A DNA stretch of 7,185 nucleotides. Source: Nitrososphaeraceae archaeon (GTDB lineage: Archaea > Thermoproteota > Nitrososphaeria > Nitrososphaerales > Nitrososphaeraceae). Of the stretch, positions 5,595 to 7,185 are shown piece by piece. The stretch covers positions 1 through 7,185 of the forward strand of contig JAICSL010000083.1 of assembly GCA_025936955.1 (NCBI GenBank), given 5' to 3'. The notes below the pieces were generated by a model, which worked only from the letters and a program-made list of their open reading frames with translations, had not been told where the DNA came from and ran no database searches. Numbering within the stretch: position 1 is the stretch's first letter; every line of letters starts with the position of its first letter. A program made the position numbers and the translations under genes.

Positions 5595-6929
5595 TTATTT
5601 AGTGTCTTTATGAGTTTCATCCAACACCTTCCTCATATATGTGGTGATCTCTTTGTCTGTTAAAGATGTGTGAATACCTGTTTGTTCTTCTATTAATTCT
5701 GCCTTTTCTCTGGTCAATCTCATTACCCTTTTTTCCATATCTAGACGTGCTTGAGCTGTAGCGATATTATCTAATAATTTTGAACTACCAGCAACTGCTT
5801 TTTTAATCGATTTGCGGAGGTTGATATCGTTTGCAACTGAAATTGCTGAATAATGAAGACCTGTGAATATTAAGTAGGCAGCTATACCAACAAAAACTAC
5901 ATTCACTAACCCATACGGGGGGAAAGATGCCTGTAACACAGTTGCGTCCTCTGCATTAAAAAATAAAATAAATCCAAGTGCGGTAATGACCATATAGTCC
6001 CTTGCATGACTGGGTCCCTCCATAGATCTGGACACAGATCTAAAACCCATACCAAAAAGAATTCCACATAGTGCTATAGCATACGTCTCCATCAAAATAG
6101 GAAACATTAAAGCGGGTCCTGCTTGAAAAGGATTTGTAGGATTTAATTGCTGATAAAATGTGAAATAATAACTCATGAAATAGATCAAGGGCGCGCTGAC
6201 CAGCACCCAGTATTTTATTTTGCCTATTCTTGCCATATAATGACGCATCAGGACTGAGGTAGCAGCCCATGTCAAAAGAAAGAAAGCTACAAGGGATGTA
6301 CTTTGTAGAGTGGCAATCCAAGACATCGGATTCTCTGGCGGGAAACCCACTTCAAAAATAACTGGTGATTGTGGCGTTACCAAAAGTGGTTTACTTATCA
6401 ACACAACGTCAAATAAGAGAATTGATGCTATCGCGTTAAGTGCCATAACAGAAGCCATGAGACCATAAAGCAATACTACAAGGTTCTTTTCTATTTTGAA
6501 CCATGAAAACAACTTTTGAGCTAGCATTGTCATCAAAAATGCAGTAAGCGAATAACTTAATGTAACGCAAATAGTAAGCAGCTGTGAGTAGTAATAGGAA
6601 AAAATAATAATTTGTAAAATTATGTATCCAAAAACTATTAAGAGTATATACTGAATCGCACTAGTCATTGTATTAATCCTGTCGGTAGAAGGTTTGATAT
6701 TGGATTCTCTGTTTTTTAACTTGATCAACCGCAGAATGTAATATAGTCCTATAACATAAATACCAAAAATCCCAATAAAAAGAATGATTCCACTCGGTGA
6801 AACAAGTTTGTCTGTTATTATATCAGATACATTGCTAATCGATATATCTACTATTAATACTACAAACAAAACTAAAAAAATAACAAACAGACTATTACTT
6901 TTATACCTTGGTACAAACAATAAATCCAC
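5595..6929 (-). CDS. Ten-helix membrane protein with a cytosolic helical tail, unknown function
   Basis: A 444-residue integral membrane protein. Hydrophobic segments are visible at about 12-31, 47-69, 90-113, 117-143, 149-178, 206-228, 238-260, 274-298, 311-332 and 338-360. Positive residues lie mainly in loops after helices 2 and 6 (LKNRES, MRHYMARIGKIK), which places both ends inside. The outside loop 179-205 is rich in proline (TPQSPVIFEVGFPPENP). Acidic and polar residues sit in the membrane at N325, E327 and D328. The tail 366-444 is charged and helical (IKKAVAGSSKLLDNIATAQ, LDMEKRVMRLTREKAELIEE), as in a coiled coil, and ends KEITTYMRKVLDETHKDTK. I associate this layout with uncharacterised proteins of Nitrososphaeria but cannot name a function; no kinase, transporter or channel signature is visible. 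It lies between two exported-protein genes on the same strand. The start is GTG at 6929; TTG at 6920 is an alternative (see the promoter entry). Confidence 0.88.
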   Translation of the reverse strand: MDLLFVPRYKSNSLFVIFLVLFVVLIVDISISNVSDIITDKLVSPSGIILFIGIFGIYVIGLYYILRLIKLKNRESNIKPSTDRINTMTSAIQYILLIVFGYIILQIIIFSYYYSQLLTICVTLSYSLTAFLMTMLAQKLFSWFKIEKNLVVLLYGLMASVMALNAIASILLFDVVLISKPLLVTPQSPVIFEVGFPPENPMSWIATLQSTSLVAFFLLTWAATSVLMRHYMARIGKIKYWVLVSAPLIYFMSYYFTFYQQLNPTNPFQAGPALMFPILMETYAIALCGILFGMGFRSVSRSMEGPSHARDYMVITALGFILFFNAEDATVLQASFPPYGLVNVVFVGIAAYLIFTGLHYSAISVANDINLRKSIKKAVAGSSKLLDNIATAQARLDMEKRVMRLTREKAELIEEQTGIHTSLTDKEITTYMRKVLDETHKDTK

Positions 6930-6944
6930 AACGTTTTTTAGGAC

Positions 6945-6952
6945 TATTTATA
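6945..6952 (-). promoter_or_regulatory. TATA box for the membrane-protein gene
   Basis: The minus strand reads TATAAATA, close to the archaeal consensus, preceded by GGTGAG (possible BRE). Its first base is only 23 nt before the GTG at 6929, versus 35-39 nt at the other genes. The expected transcript start (about 6921-6925) would fall just inside the called gene, which makes the in-frame TTG at 6920 a plausible leaderless start (441 residues). Confidence 0.55.
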
Positions 6953-7051
6953 CTCACCAAATGTATCTGCTAGAGCATTCGCAAACACATTCTGTTCTTA
7001 TCTGGACTAGGATAAATCATTTACGTTTACTCATGACTTATCAACTATTTT

Positions 7052-7185
7052 CTACTGGTTATTGTTATTATCTCCAGAAATTTTGGCTATAATTGTAGAA
7101 AACGTTGATTCTCCATAGTATTCTCCTGCAAACCATACCGTGCCCTTCTCTGACGGATCATTTACGACCCCGAAATAATCGCCGT
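7052..7185 (-). CDS. C-terminal end of a probable secreted beta-propeller/surface protein, cut by the right edge
   Basis: From 7183 down to a TAG at 7054-7052 one frame is open for 43 codons. It reads GDYFGVVNDPSEKGTVWFAG, then EYYGESTFSTIIAKIS and an Asn-rich tail ending in Q. The GDYFG...VW.AGEY...STF pattern matches, from memory, the C-terminal end of exported propeller-like proteins common in soil ammonia-oxidising archaea, where a Trp usually precedes GDYFG. The sequence looks strongly like a final propeller blade. The N-terminus, including any signal peptide, is outside the window. It precedes the membrane-protein gene on the same strand with a 122-bp gap holding that gene's TATA box, so the two are probably transcribed separately. 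Confidence 0.7.
   Translation of the reverse strand, partial: GDYFGVVNDPSEKGTVWFAGEYYGESTFSTIIAKISGDNNNNQ

Noticed and set aside
6040..6321. Minus-strand open frame of 93 codons
   Set aside because: It overlaps the membrane-protein gene in another frame of the same strand; composition is that of an out-of-frame reading.
4803..6929. Operon of membrane protein and Asp-box gene
   Set aside because: The 150-bp gap contains a T-rich terminator-like stretch and two TATA elements, so separate transcription is more likely.
6784..7092. Plus-strand open frame of 102 codons
   Set aside because: Antisense to the membrane-protein N-terminus and to the partial surface-protein gene; Thr/Asn/Leu-rich without any motif.
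2303..7151. Shared 13-mer CGTGCCCTTCTCT at 2303-2315 and near 7139-7151
   Set aside because: The flanks do not align and the frames differ, so it looks like coincidence and not a repeat or a gene fragment.
1..7185. Mobile element, CRISPR array, tRNA or rRNA
   Set aside because: No transposase or integrase motifs, no regularly spaced repeats, and no tRNA T-loop or cloverleaf signature were found by eye.

Overview
This is AT-rich DNA with TATA-type promoters a short distance upstream of start codons, several TTG/GTG starts, a secreted Asp-box protein rich in N-glycosylation sequons, and a class III cyclase of a type I associate with soil ammonia-oxidising archaea. The best guess is a member of the Nitrososphaeria (Thaumarchaeota), perhaps close to Nitrososphaera or Nitrosocosmicus. 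That placement rests on family recognition and gene style; no marker gene is present.

Layout, left to right. A partial minus-strand gene runs off the left edge (1-75) and is divergent from a class III nucleotide cyclase-like gene on the plus strand (122-871); the two share a 46-bp gap with crossed promoters. A nitroreductase-family gene (1044-1622, minus) converges on the cyclase. An 833-bp gap (1623-2455) holds a frameshifted coding-like remnant, a possible Cys/His small protein and a hairpin. A fused two-half family I CoA-transferase follows (2456-4105, minus, TTG start). A 697-bp gap (4106-4802) contains two small frame-disrupted coding-like stretches on the plus strand and a near-perfect 22-bp palindrome. 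The right third is all minus strand: the C-terminal end of a probable secreted beta-propeller protein (7052-7185, cut by the edge), a ten-helix membrane protein with a cytosolic helical tail (5595-6929), and a short secreted Asp-box protein (4803-5444).

The genes do not form one obvious pathway. Each complete gene has its own TATA-like element, so they look like single transcription units. The cyclase would make (or once made) a cyclic nucleotide, the nitroreductase and CoA-transferase are stand-alone metabolic enzymes, and the right end looks like a cell-surface block: a membrane protein flanked by two exported proteins on the same strand. No mobile element, tRNA, rRNA or CRISPR array was found. 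The most interesting points are the cyclase lacking the usual transition-state Asn/Arg pair, the uncharacterised membrane protein between two surface proteins, and the decayed or mis-called small genes in the two long gaps.
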